Shown here piece after piece: positions 27,040-35,942 of a stretch of 64,000 bases of DNA; within the stretch, counting starts at the first letter, position 1, and each line of letters opens with the position of its first letter. Source of the stretch: Blastomonas sp. (lineage in GTDB: Bacteria; Pseudomonadota; Alphaproteobacteria; Sphingomonadales; Sphingomonadaceae); NCBI RefSeq assembly GCF_030373265.1, contig NZ_JAUCZC010000013.1, positions 45,616-109,615 on the forward strand, read 5' to 3'. The notes beneath the pieces are model-generated. The model ran no database searches. It saw only the letters and a program-made list of their open reading frames with translations, and was not told where the DNA came from. Made by a program: the position numbers and the translations under genes.

Positions 27040-27217
27040 CCGCACTGTACCCAGGCCCGCCGTCCCGGACCGCCCATCCGCCAGAAGCGCATGAACGGCC
27101 CGGGCGTTGGCCCCCTTATGCCTGAAGTGATCGCGCGGGAAATGGTCCATTTCACCGCGCAGAGATCACCGAACACCAGAAATCCGGACGAAGGACCGGC
27201 AGCAGCCGGAGCCCCGC

Positions 27218-29842
27218 CTAGAAGTCCACGCGAACGCGAAGACCATAGCTGCGCGCATCGTTGAGGAAGCGGATATTGAGCGACGATCCGACCAGCGCCT
27301 TTTGCGATATCTCTTCGTTCAGGAAGTTGCTGGCCCAGGCCTCGATGCGGAAGTTGCTGATCGTATAGCCCATGCCCAGGTTCAGCGTCGAAAAGCCTTT
27401 TTGCCGGTCGGGGAAGCCCGCAGCCAGCGAGGTCTGCCGCGTGCCGTCGAGGAAGACGATGTCATCCTCGTTGAACTGGCTGAGGAAATAGGAGGAGCGG
27501 TAGTTGAGCAGCGCCTGCCAGTCGAACCGGCCCGGGCCCGCCTGGAAGGACTGCGACAGCCGCGCGCTGATGTTGATCTTCGACGCCAGCGGCAGGCGGT
27601 TGCCCACCAGGCTGATCAGCGGCGAATTGCCACCTGCGCCAAAATCCTGCGCGCGTGCATCGGCCACCGTGCCGCGCGTGATCTTGGTGTCGAGGAACGC
27701 CGCGTTCAGATCCACCGCGAAACTGCCCGGCAGCTTGAAGCGCAATTCGGCCTCTGCACCATAGATCCGCGACGCGCCGATATTGCGGTTGACCAGTGAA
27801 AAGCCGTTGCACACCGGCGGGGCCTGCGTGGTGTCGAGGTTGATGCAGGTCAGGTCCTGAAAGACCTGGTTGTTATAATCGTAATAGAAGCCGGTCAGGT
27901 TGAACACCGCCGGGCGGTTGAACAGGTCGAAGGCATTGCGGCTGCCGAATTCATAGACCAGCAGGTCTTCGGGCCGGAATTCTTCCGGGATCGCCGACCC
28001 GTTGAAGCTGTCGTTGAAGCCGCCCGATTTATGCCCGGTCGAGACCTTGGCATAGAGCATGTGGTCGTCGTTGATGTCGAATTCGACCCCGACGCGCCAG
28101 TCGATGAAATCGAACTTGGCCCGCCCGATCTGCTGGCCTGGAATGGTGAGGTTCGCAAAGCTGAAACCGCCATTGCGATCCGCCGGGTTGAGCGCGGGAC
28201 AGTTGACGAAGCCATTGTCGATATCGGGCCGATCGATACAGGTGCCATTGGGGTTGGTGCCGTTGGCGATCGATCCGATCTGCGCGATCAGCGTATCCCT
28301 CAGTCCCGGCCGGGCGATGCCTTCGATCAGGAACTGCGCCTGGCCGCTCGGCGTGGTGATGTTCGACACGTTGAAGTTGGGCCGGTCGAGCAAGGCCGGG
28401 CGGAAGCCTTCGGTGCCGACGCGCGTCGCAAAGCAGCAGGCGAAATCCTCGCCGCCCAACGTCAGCGCCCAGTTGCCGCCGATACCGAAACGCGACTTCT
28501 TCTCTTCGGTATAGCGGATGCCCGCGATCAGCCGCAGCCGGTCGGCGACGTCATAGGTTCCGTCGGCATAGAAGGCGAAGCTTTCGCCCTTCACCTCGGG
28601 CATCACGAATTCGGTCGCCGAATAGCAGCAATAGCCGCGATCGGCGAGCGCGAGATAGCCGACCGCCTGGTCCTCGTTGAAATAGAAGCCGCCCAGATTC
28701 CAGCGGAACGGCTGGTCTTCATTGGCGAAGATGCGCGCTTCATAGACCTGGCTCTTGGACTTGGTCTGCCAGAAATTGCCCGAGAAATTGTCGTACTGCA
28801 CCGCCGACAGGTCGCGACCGGGAAAGTCGATGCCGTCGCTCGAGGCATTGACCTGATAGAAATCGACCGAGCGGTAGCTGCCTGTCAGCTCGGCACCGAA
28901 GGTACCGAAATCATAGGCAATCTTTCCCTGGACACCCCAGAGCTCGTTTTCCATATCGCCCTGCAGGCCGCGATAGACGACATCCCTGAGGTTCAGCTTG
29001 TCGGGCCTGAGGCCGGTCGCTGCGACCGCGCTGAAGATGTTCGCACCCGGATAGCCAGTCCCCGTCTCCTTGCCGTAATCGCCGATGATCGAGATGCTCA
29101 AGCGGTCGCTTGGCTCCCAGAGGAAAGAGAGGCGGGCGGCGTAATTTTCTTCGAGCCCCGCAGGCTTCAGCGTGTTGGCCGGCGCACCGGTGGACACGTT
29201 GTTGAAGCCGTAATCGCGGTTGACGTAGTAAGCCGAAGCGCGCAGCGCCGCGGTGCTGCCCAGCGGCACATTGATCGCGCCTTCCGCCGCATAAGACGAG
29301 CGGTTCGATACCTCCGCCTGAGCATAGCCGCCGAACTGGCCCAGCTTGGGCTTGGCGGTGATGATATTGAGCGTGCCCGCCAGCGCGTTGCGCCCGTAAA
29401 GCGTGCCCTGCGGCCCCTTGTTCACCTCGACGCGTTCAAGGTCATAGAACATCAGGCCGAGCCCGCGTGGACGCGGGATATAGGTGCCGTTGAGATGCGG
29501 CGCTGCGCCGGGATCGCCCAGTTCGGTATTGTTTGCCGAACCCACGCCGCGGATGAAGATTTCGACATTGCCTTCCTGGTTGGCGATGCTGAGGCCGGGT
29601 ACGGACAGCTGCAGCTGGCGCAGTTCGACGATACCGTCCCGGCGCAGCTGTTCGGAGCCCAACGACTGGACGACGCCCGAGACGTCCTGCAGATTTTCCT
29701 CGCGCCGGTTGGCGGTGACGATGATCTCGTCCTTGTCGCGCTCCGCCCCGTCGGCAGGGCGATCCTGCGCATAGGCAGGCAACGCCGCCGAGGTCGACAG
29801 CAGCACGAAAAGCGCGGCGCGTGTGAACTTGTTTGTGTTCAT
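27218..29842 (-). CDS. TonB-dependent receptor for oligosaccharide uptake
   Basis: Outer-membrane receptor of 874 aa. Signal peptide MNTNKFTRAALFVLLSTSAALPAYAQ is followed by the TonB box DEIIVTANRREE, a full plug domain (IFIRGVGSANN, VNKGPQGTLYGRNALAGTLNIITAKP) and a 22-strand-type barrel ending RVRVDF. Two adjacent-cysteine pairs (CCYS, CCFA) occur in predicted extracellular loops. It begins 22 nt after the GH3 gene stop on the same strand, so hydrolase and receptor are co-transcribed. It is not close in sequence to the two short receptors at 8.7 and 13-15 kb. Substrate probably a beta-glucan fragment. Confidence 0.88.
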   Translation of the reverse strand: MNTNKFTRAALFVLLSTSAALPAYAQDRPADGAERDKDEIIVTANRREENLQDVSGVVQSLGSEQLRRDGIVELRQLQLSVPGLSIANQEGNVEIFIRGVGSANNTELGDPGAAPHLNGTYIPRPRGLGLMFYDLERVEVNKGPQGTLYGRNALAGTLNIITAKPKLGQFGGYAQAEVSNRSSYAAEGAINVPLGSTAALRASAYYVNRDYGFNNVSTGAPANTLKPAGLEENYAARLSFLWEPSDRLSISIIGDYGKETGTGYPGANIFSAVAATGLRPDKLNLRDVVYRGLQGDMENELWGVQGKIAYDFGTFGAELTGSYRSVDFYQVNASSDGIDFPGRDLSAVQYDNFSGNFWQTKSKSQVYEARIFANEDQPFRWNLGGFYFNEDQAVGYLALADRGYCCYSATEFVMPEVKGESFAFYADGTYDVADRLRLIAGIRYTEEKKSRFGIGGNWALTLGGEDFACCFATRVGTEGFRPALLDRPNFNVSNITTPSGQAQFLIEGIARPGLRDTLIAQIGSIANGTNPNGTCIDRPDIDNGFVNCPALNPADRNGGFSFANLTIPGQQIGRAKFDFIDWRVGVEFDINDDHMLYAKVSTGHKSGGFNDSFNGSAIPEEFRPEDLLVYEFGSRNAFDLFNRPAVFNLTGFYYDYNNQVFQDLTCINLDTTQAPPVCNGFSLVNRNIGASRIYGAEAELRFKLPGSFAVDLNAAFLDTKITRGTVADARAQDFGAGGNSPLISLVGNRLPLASKINISARLSQSFQAGPGRFDWQALLNYRSSYFLSQFNEDDIVFLDGTRQTSLAAGFPDRQKGFSTLNLGMGYTISNFRIEAWASNFLNEEISQKALVGSSLNIRFLNDARSYGLRVRVDF

Positions 29843-29864
29843 GACATCCTCCCTATTCTCAATC

Positions 29865-32390
29865 TTATTTGCATTGAACTACCGGTCCGCTCGGCGAGAC
29901 GATTCTGGCCAAGGACATGACGATTTCGAGCCTGCCCGCGGTCGCGAGGCTGAGCGGCGTATCGACGCGGGTCATGTCGACGCCTGCCTTGGCAAAGCAG
30001 CTCAGCGGAACCGCGATCCGCGTCCACTGGCCGGTCTTTGCGGCGGCAGTGAGCATGGGGCCGAGCGGGAAGCCGCCAGCACACTGCGCGCCGCACCCCA
30101 TCAACAGGCTGACCTCAGCCGTGGGCGGGGTATCGACCTTGAGTTCGATTTCGAGGGCCAGCTCGCCATTCGACTGGCGCGAAAGATCCTCGGGGGCGTC
30201 GCGGACAATGGCGGCAACCGCCTGCCCCGCTCCTGTCCAGCGCAGCCGTACCGAATCTTCCTGCGCAATCCGGTCGGCAGCGCGCGCCTCGATCAGATCG
30301 GGGCCGGGATTGGTCGAAAGGCTGCCCGGCGGACCGATCAGCAGCCGGCGCCCGGCGCCGGGCTTGCCCGCAGCGAACAGCACGCCGGGATCAGCGACAG
30401 CGACGCTGGCGCGCGCTTCCGGCAGCGGGGCAAGCTCGCCCTTGTCGGCCAGGGTCAGGCCAAAGCCATAGGGGAAGAGCGGATCATAGCCCGGATCGCC
30501 GATATTGACCGCGGTCTGGTCGCTGGCCTTAGGCCAGCTATAGGGTAGCTTGCCGCGGAAATCGGCCTTGCCGAACAGCATGTCGGACACGCCGCCGCCT
30601 TCCGACCCCGGCAGCCAGGTGGCGACGAAGGCGTCCGAGGCATTGAGGAACGGGTTGACCCACATCGCCCGGCCCGAGAGGAAGACCGAGACCGTCGGGA
30701 TCCCTGCCGCCTTCAACTTGCGCAGCAGGTCGAGCGATCTGGCGTCGTCATAGCCAATGTCGGGCCGGTCGCCCTGAAATTCGGCATAGGGGTCTTCACC
30801 GAAGACCACGATGGCGACGTCGGGCTTGGTGGCAAATTTGCCGTCGGCCGACAGCGTTGCCATGCCGCCTGCGGCCTTCGCCTCGGCGGCGATGCCTTCC
30901 CAGATCGACTGCGCATTGGGGAAATCGCTGCGCTTGGTGCCGGTCCCCTGCCAGCTCAAAGTCCAGCCGCCGGTCTGCTTGGTCAGGTTGTCCGCACCGT
31001 CGCCCGCAACCAGGATGTTCGCGCCGGGATTGAGCGGGAGCAGGCTGCCCGCATTTTTCAGCAGTACGAGCGATTCGCGCACCGCCTCGCGCGCCAGAGC
31101 GCGGTGTTCGGCGCTGCCCAGCAGCTCGAAGCGACCGCCATAGGGGCGCTGCGAAGGCTTGCCCGCCTCGAACACTCCGGCGCGCAGCTTCACCCGCAGG
31201 ATGCGGCGCACGGCATCATCGAGCCGCGCCATGGGCAGTGCGCCCTGTTTCGCATGCGCCAGCGTGGTGCGGTACAGGTCCTTCCAGCTATCCGGTGCCA
31301 TGTACATGTCCAGCCCGGCAACCGCCGAGGCCGCGCAATCGGTGGTGGTGCAGCCTGCAACCTGACCATGGCCGTTCCAGTCGCCGACCAGGAACCCGTC
31401 GAAGTTCCAGCGATCCTTGACCACATCGGTCAGCAGCGAACGGTTGCCGTGCATCTTCACGCCGTTCCAGCTCGAAAAGCTGACCATGACCGATTGCACC
31501 CCGGCATCGAGCGCGGGCAGATAGGGCGGGCTGAACAGATCGCGCAACGCTGCCTCGGGCATCTGAGCATCCCCCTGGTCCTTGCCGCCATAAGTGCCGC
31601 CATCGCCGAGGAAATGCTTGGCCGTCGCGATGATGTGCGGCCCGCGGAGCCAGTCCTTGTCGCCGACCTTGCCCTGCAGCCCTTCGATCAGCGGCGCAGC
31701 ATAGCTGGCGGCGATCTCCGGGCTTTCGCCAAAGCCCTCATAGGTTCGCCCCCAACGGTCGTCGCGCACGACGGCCAGCGTCGGGGCAAAGGTCCAGTCG
31801 AGCCCCGTGACCCGCATCTCGATGGCTGTCGCCTCGCCGATCCGGCGCACCAGGTCCGGGTTCCGCGCGGCGCCGAGGCCGATATTGTGTGGAAACAGCG
31901 TTGCACCGACGATGTTGTTATGGCCGTGCACCGCATCGCTGCCCCAGATGACCGGGATGCGCGGCAGCTTCGCGTTGGGCTTCATCGACGCGGTGTAAAA
32001 GGCATCGGCAGCAGCCAGCCAATCCTTGGCAGGCGCATTGTAGCGGTCGCCGGGGGCTGAGTTGCCGCCGTTCAGCACCGATCCCAGATGATAGCGATAG
32101 ACGTCGTCCGGCGTGACGCTGGCGATATCGGCCTGGATGATCTGGCCAACCTTCTGCTCGACCGACATCGCGGCGATCAGGTCGTCGATCTTCCGCTCGA
32201 CTTCAGGATCGAGCGCCAGTTTCGATTCGCGCTGCGGCCAGAGTTCGGCATGCGCCTCTGCGCTGGCTGCAGCGGCGCTGGAGGCATCGGCGGCTGCACA
32301 AAGAGGGCCGGCGCCAAGCGCGAGCGGCCAAGCCAGCGCCATTAGCGACGCATTACGCAATGCAAGAACAGCCCCACGCGGCACGATCAT
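29865..32390 (-). CDS. GH3 family beta-glucosidase, exo-acting, secreted
   Basis: Glycoside hydrolase family 3 enzyme of about 841 aa. ATG 32390 follows GGAGGGG by 2 nt (an ATG 12 nt earlier is possible) and gives a signal peptide ending near GPLCAAADA. The N-terminal barrel shows DDLIAAMSVEQKVGQIIQADI, AKHFLGDGGTYGG and the nucleophile Asp in FLVGDWNGHG; the second domain has VVFGEDPYAE. The C-terminal ~170 residues look like the beta-sandwich carbohydrate-binding extension of ExoP-like GH3 enzymes. It likely removes glucose from cello- or laminari-oligosaccharides in the periplasm. Divergent from the LacI regulator, which probably represses it. Confidence 0.9.
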   Translation of the reverse strand: MIVPRGAVLALRNASLMALAWPLALGAGPLCAAADASSAAAASAEAHAELWPQRESKLALDPEVERKIDDLIAAMSVEQKVGQIIQADIASVTPDDVYRYHLGSVLNGGNSAPGDRYNAPAKDWLAAADAFYTASMKPNAKLPRIPVIWGSDAVHGHNNIVGATLFPHNIGLGAARNPDLVRRIGEATAIEMRVTGLDWTFAPTLAVVRDDRWGRTYEGFGESPEIAASYAAPLIEGLQGKVGDKDWLRGPHIIATAKHFLGDGGTYGGKDQGDAQMPEAALRDLFSPPYLPALDAGVQSVMVSFSSWNGVKMHGNRSLLTDVVKDRWNFDGFLVGDWNGHGQVAGCTTTDCAASAVAGLDMYMAPDSWKDLYRTTLAHAKQGALPMARLDDAVRRILRVKLRAGVFEAGKPSQRPYGGRFELLGSAEHRALAREAVRESLVLLKNAGSLLPLNPGANILVAGDGADNLTKQTGGWTLSWQGTGTKRSDFPNAQSIWEGIAAEAKAAGGMATLSADGKFATKPDVAIVVFGEDPYAEFQGDRPDIGYDDARSLDLLRKLKAAGIPTVSVFLSGRAMWVNPFLNASDAFVATWLPGSEGGGVSDMLFGKADFRGKLPYSWPKASDQTAVNIGDPGYDPLFPYGFGLTLADKGELAPLPEARASVAVADPGVLFAAGKPGAGRRLLIGPPGSLSTNPGPDLIEARAADRIAQEDSVRLRWTGAGQAVAAIVRDAPEDLSRQSNGELALEIELKVDTPPTAEVSLLMGCGAQCAGGFPLGPMLTAAAKTGQWTRIAVPLSCFAKAGVDMTRVDTPLSLATAGRLEIVMSLARIVSPSGPVVQCK

Positions 32391-32427
32391 CACCCCTCCC
32401 ATCCTGTCGGCGGTTGTTTACGCCTGA

Positions 32428-32460
32428 CAACGTTTACCGATTCTCGGTCAACGTTTACCG
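32428..32460. promoter_or_regulatory. Tandem operator candidates for the LacI regulator
   Basis: CAACGTTTACCG occurs twice, at 32428-32439 and 32449-32460, exactly 21 bp apart, i.e. on the same face of the helix. A third partial copy (TTGTTTACG) lies at 32414-32422. The central ACGT with flanking TTTAC resembles half-palindromes bound by LacI/GalR proteins. The site is 38 bp from the GH3 start and 106 bp before lacI. Confidence 0.6.
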
Positions 32461-32565
32461 CCATCCATCGACACAAGTCAAGAGAGGCGCTAAAGGGGAC
32501 ATATCGCATCGGCCTATTGGGGGGTTTCCGTTGGAGGAATTTCCCCTGGAACCTGTTCAGGGGCC

Positions 32566-33612
32566 ATGCAACGTCTGGAGGGAATAATTTCAAAGCGCGC
32601 CACGATCGTTGATATTGCGCGGGTGGCCGGGGTCACCCCCAAGACCGTATCACGCGCGCTCAACGACGCGCCGCATGTCAGCGCCGCGGTGCGCCACAAG
32701 GTGAAAGAGGCTGCAAAAGCGCTCGATTATCACCCCAATCTGGCGGCGCAGAGCCTGATCGCTCGACGCTCGTTCCTGATCGGCCTGACTTATGAACGGC
32801 CCAGCCCCAGTTATGTCGTCGAATTGCAGAACGGCGCGCTCAGCCGGCTCGACGATGAGCGTTACCGGCTGGTAGTGCTGCCCTTCGCCCATGTCGCGAG
32901 CCGCACCGAAGAGCTGGGCAAGCTGCTGCTGCGGGCCGGGCTGGACGGGGTCTTGCTCGCCCCACCAGCCTGCGACCAGCCGCTGCTGCTGGACATGCTG
33001 GAGCGCCAGCGCCTGCCCTATGCGCGGATCACGCCGCACCGCGATCTGGGTCGCGGGCTCGTGGTGGCGATGGACGAAAGCGCAGCCGGGCATGCGGTCG
33101 CGCAGCATCTGCTGATGCTGGGGCATCGCCAGATCGGCATCATCCTGGGCGATCCGTCGCATGCCGCCAGCGGCAGCCGGCTGGAAGGCTATCGCCGCGC
33201 CTTTGCCGAGGCTGGCGTGGCGATCGACGAGGCGCTCGTGATCACCGGCGATTTCACCTATGACATCGGCTATCGGGTCGCCCGCACCCTGCTGTCCCGC
33301 AAGCAGCGCCCCACCGCAATCCTCGCACAAAATGACGACATGGCCGTGGCAGCGATCGCAGCGGCCAGGGAAATGGGGCTGTCGGTCCCGCAGGACCTTT
33401 CGGTCGCGGGCTTTGACAATTCTGAGGTCTCGCGCACCGCCTGGCCGCAACTGACCACGGTCAACCAGCCGGTGCAGCAGATGGCCTGGGACGCCGCCGA
33501 TCGGCTGATCGCGCTGCTCGACGGCAACGGCGCGCCAGAGCCTGCCCAGCGCCGCGACCATGCGCACGAGCTGCTGGTGCGCGCATCGACTGCGGCCCCG
33601 GCGATCGCCTGA
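32566..33612 (+). CDS. LacI family transcriptional regulator
   Basis: DNA-binding regulator of 348 aa: helix-turn-helix ATIVDIARVAGVTPKTVSRALN (about residues 11-32) with the hinge helix PNLAAQSLIARRS, then a periplasmic-binding-protein-like sensor (LLRAGLDGVLLAPPA, ILAQNDDMAVAAIAAARE, SVAGFDNSE). It is divergent from the GH3/TonB/MFS genes and convergent with GH6, so it is the probable local regulator responding to a sugar released from beta-glucan. Tandem repeats in the divergent region are its likely operators. The ATG at 32566 precedes a GGAGGG that would suit a later start, but no good start codon follows it. Confidence 0.88.
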   Translation: MQRLEGIISKRATIVDIARVAGVTPKTVSRALNDAPHVSAAVRHKVKEAAKALDYHPNLAAQSLIARRSFLIGLTYERPSPSYVVELQNGALSRLDDERYRLVVLPFAHVASRTEELGKLLLRAGLDGVLLAPPACDQPLLLDMLERQRLPYARITPHRDLGRGLVVAMDESAAGHAVAQHLLMLGHRQIGIILGDPSHAASGSRLEGYRRAFAEAGVAIDEALVITGDFTYDIGYRVARTLLSRKQRPTAILAQNDDMAVAAIAAAREMGLSVPQDLSVAGFDNSEVSRTAWPQLTTVNQPVQQMAWDAADRLIALLDGNGAPEPAQRRDHAHELLVRASTAAPAIA

Positions 33613-33619
33613 TGCGCGT

Positions 33620-34837
33620 CTAGTCGCGGTCCAGCGGCGGCTTGGCGAGCTCGATCAGTTCGCGCGCCTGCTCGACGAACCACTGGCTTGCCGCTGGTGC
33701 CTTGGTCCGGCGTTCCGGATCTTGCGGCCCGGCGGTGCCGCGCAGGCATTCGCCATCCGATTCGCCAGGGACCTTGATCCACAGAAAGCCATCGACATAG
33801 GCCTCGCCGCTCGCGAGAGTCGGCCTGCGTCCCAGCCCCCTGGCCGGCGGATTGCACCACACCTCGGCATCGCGATACCGCCCGGCAGGCGGCTTCCACG
33901 ACCCCAAGCCATTGCGGCTGCTATCGATCAGCGCGTGTTTCTGCGACTGGGGCGCGCGCTTCAGCCCGCGCTCGGCAAACAGCCGGTCATAGGCGGCATC
34001 GATCCGCCTGCGGTTATCGGGCTTCTCGAAAGGGTCGGCGGAAAACTGGCTGGGGCAGGCGCGCGGATCGAGCCCGGTGCGGCTGACCAGCGCGATGCAA
34101 TCGCTGACCCAGCGGGCATAGGGCACGACGCGCGCGTCGCTCTCAAAGTTCGAGACGTTGAGGAAAAAGCCCGCGACCTTGTCCACGTCGGCGCGGATCA
34201 GGCGGCTGGCAATCTCTCCGGGGGCAAGCCAGCTGCTGCCGGTGCCGTCGAGATAGATGCGGACGTTCGGCAGCGCGGCCAGGATCGCCACCGCGCCGCG
34301 CAGCTGATCGTACCGGCGCGCGGCGGCGGCTTCGTCCTGGCCCTTGGGCCGGCACCCCTCGATAATCCCCGCCAGCGTGCGATGCCAGGGGATGACGCCA
34401 AGCCCGTCGGGTTCAAGCACGACGATCGCCTTGCGGTCTCCGACTCCTTTGGCAAGCCCGCGGATCCAGGCGAGGTAGGAGGCTCCATCCGCCGCGCCCC
34501 CGGCCGAATAGAGCGCGCAGTCGCGATAAGGGATGTTGTACGCGACCAGCACCGGAATCTGCCCGGCAGCAGCGGCACGCTCGGTGACATCGCGCGCCAG
34601 TCCCTCGGCGATCTCGGGCGTGCCATAGGCCAGCCAGGTGGCGGAAGGGATGCGCGCCAGCCGCATGGCATCGGCGCGCGCTTCCCCCGCCAGCGTTTCG
34701 GCGGCTTTCATGGTTGTGCTGCGGTGATCGATGAACAGTCTGGACGGATCGTCAGCGGCGCGCGCGCCCATCACGGGCGCCAGCAACACCGGCGCCAGCA
34801 ACACCAATGCCAAGGCAAGCCTGTTCCGTCGCATCAT
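33620..34837 (-). CDS. GH6 family cellulase (endoglucanase/cellobiohydrolase)
   Basis: Secreted glycoside hydrolase family 6 enzyme of about 405 aa cutting beta-1,4-glucan with inversion. ATG 34837 (or 34834) follows GGGGGAG and gives a signal peptide ending MGARAAD. Family motifs: VLVAYNIPYRDC (conserved Asp), VLEPDGLGVIP (general acid Asp), YLDGTGSSWL, NVSNF, DSSRNGLGSW, WCNPPARGLGRRPT and DGFLWIKVPGESDG. No carbohydrate-binding module or linker is present, so it is a bare catalytic domain. It converges on the LacI gene with a 7-nt gap. With GH3 it would cut cellulose-like glucan to cellodextrins and glucose. Confidence 0.9.
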   Translation of the reverse strand: MMRRNRLALALVLLAPVLLAPVMGARAADDPSRLFIDHRSTTMKAAETLAGEARADAMRLARIPSATWLAYGTPEIAEGLARDVTERAAAAGQIPVLVAYNIPYRDCALYSAGGAADGASYLAWIRGLAKGVGDRKAIVVLEPDGLGVIPWHRTLAGIIEGCRPKGQDEAAAARRYDQLRGAVAILAALPNVRIYLDGTGSSWLAPGEIASRLIRADVDKVAGFFLNVSNFESDARVVPYARWVSDCIALVSRTGLDPRACPSQFSADPFEKPDNRRRIDAAYDRLFAERGLKRAPQSQKHALIDSSRNGLGSWKPPAGRYRDAEVWCNPPARGLGRRPTLASGEAYVDGFLWIKVPGESDGECLRGTAGPQDPERRTKAPAASQWFVEQARELIELAKPPLDRD

Positions 34838-35174
34838 CGCTCCCCCATACGTCCATGCTGGCGGATTGTCCGATGCTCCGCCCTCGCGCGCGAGGGTCGC
34901 GCCATGGTTCGGGCAAATCAAGCAGGTCACGCAAAAAACTGCGACCGGTTCGGTGCCGTTAGCCCGAATGGCGCGGTGTCCTGGAGCTGCGCGCGCACAT
35001 CGCGATGGGCAGGCCGATCATGCCGAGCGCAGCCCCGGCAGACCCAACTGCTGGTCCCTCCCGGCCTGTCATAGCGAAAAAAGGCCCTCGCCAAAACCGA
35101 CACGGCGGCTGGACTGACCGTTGGACTTCGGGCCGGTGTTCGAAGTCGCTTCCATGGCGCTGATCATGATTTTA

Positions 35175-35217
35175 TGTCCCACATTTGCAAAAATGTCGGT
35201 CCGGACAACGTGGGACA
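35175..35217. repeat. Inverted repeat TGTCCCAC/GTGGGACA
   Basis: Perfect 8-bp arms at 35175-35182 and 35210-35217 enclose a second small palindrome (CATTT...AAATG). The arrangement sits 82 bp left of the tRNA-like 15-mer. It could be a protein-binding site of an integration module or a fortuitous hairpin. Confidence 0.5.
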
Positions 35218-35298
35218 CACTTGGATCCGAATCACCAGCAAACCCCGCAGGGACGCTGGACTTTCGGAGCTGATCAGGGATTGTGTGGGATTGGTACC

Positions 35299-35313
35299 TG
35301 GCGGAGAGGGTGG
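35299..35313 (-). other. tRNA-Ser 3'-end fragment, putative attachment site
   Basis: TGGCGGAGAGGGTGG, read on the minus strand as CCACCCTCTCCGCCA, is the acceptor/T-arm end typical of bacterial tRNA-Ser including the CCA. No rest of a tRNA follows: the T-loop sequence is replaced by TTTCAATAAG. Such short tRNA ends are left as att sites by tyrosine integrases. No integrase gene is in the window. Confidence 0.55.
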
Positions 35314-35942
35314 TTTCAATAAGTTAACCTTAAGTATTTGATAAGGTTGTTCAAATTACTCGCACAGATAAATAGTCCCACGCACCGTTCCCTTAGAGAG
35401 CACTCGCGCGTTCAAACCGCATCTGAACTATGCCAAACTACTCAATTGTTGTCGATGATTTTCTGTAATTTTCTTCCATCCGATTTAAGTACCTACTAAT
35501 AGATTGGCTCATTAGAAAGGTGGCAAGGGATGTGGGGCATTGGCATGGCTGCGGAAGAATTGTTGTGCAACGTCGAGAGCGGTAACGCGTGTGTCGGAAA
35601 GACACCGAATGTCATGCACTTTTGAACTGGGGGAAGCCTTGCGGCACGGCACGCCGTCATTGAGGACGATACCGAACGAAACCTATCGGATCATCTTATT
35701 GCTCGTTTGAATGTTGGCGCAAGAGACGGGCGCGGTAACAATGGCGATAACGACCCCGAAATTGGCAACGAATGCCCAATTGTCGCTATCGATGATCTGC
35801 TGTCTATTGCATGTGCTGCGTCAGATTTTCGATGCTCCTCGCATGGCCGGACCTGGCTCAAAGCTGAAGGAGAATGCGGCGTTCAACAGGCAGAGTAGAG
35901 CGTAGATGCCGGAGCAGAAGATGGGCCAAACCATTACCCGCA

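Larger units (their letters stand above)
34838..35942. other. 1.1 kb without a convincing gene; island boundary
   Basis: The left ~450 bp are GC-rich like the core; from about 35310 to 35900 the DNA is visibly AT-richer. Short open frames of about 60 codons exist (for example 35707-35898 and 35711-35905 on the plus strand), overlapping in different frames and matching nothing I know. A minus-strand stretch around 35800-35935 reads as hydrophobic pieces interrupted by stops, possibly a decayed membrane protein gene. An inverted repeat and a tRNA-Ser-like 15-mer are listed separately. Confidence 0.5.

Noticed and set aside
35299..35313. A complete tRNA-Ser gene
   Set aside because: Only 15 bases match the 3' end; no cloverleaf can be built from the flanking bases.
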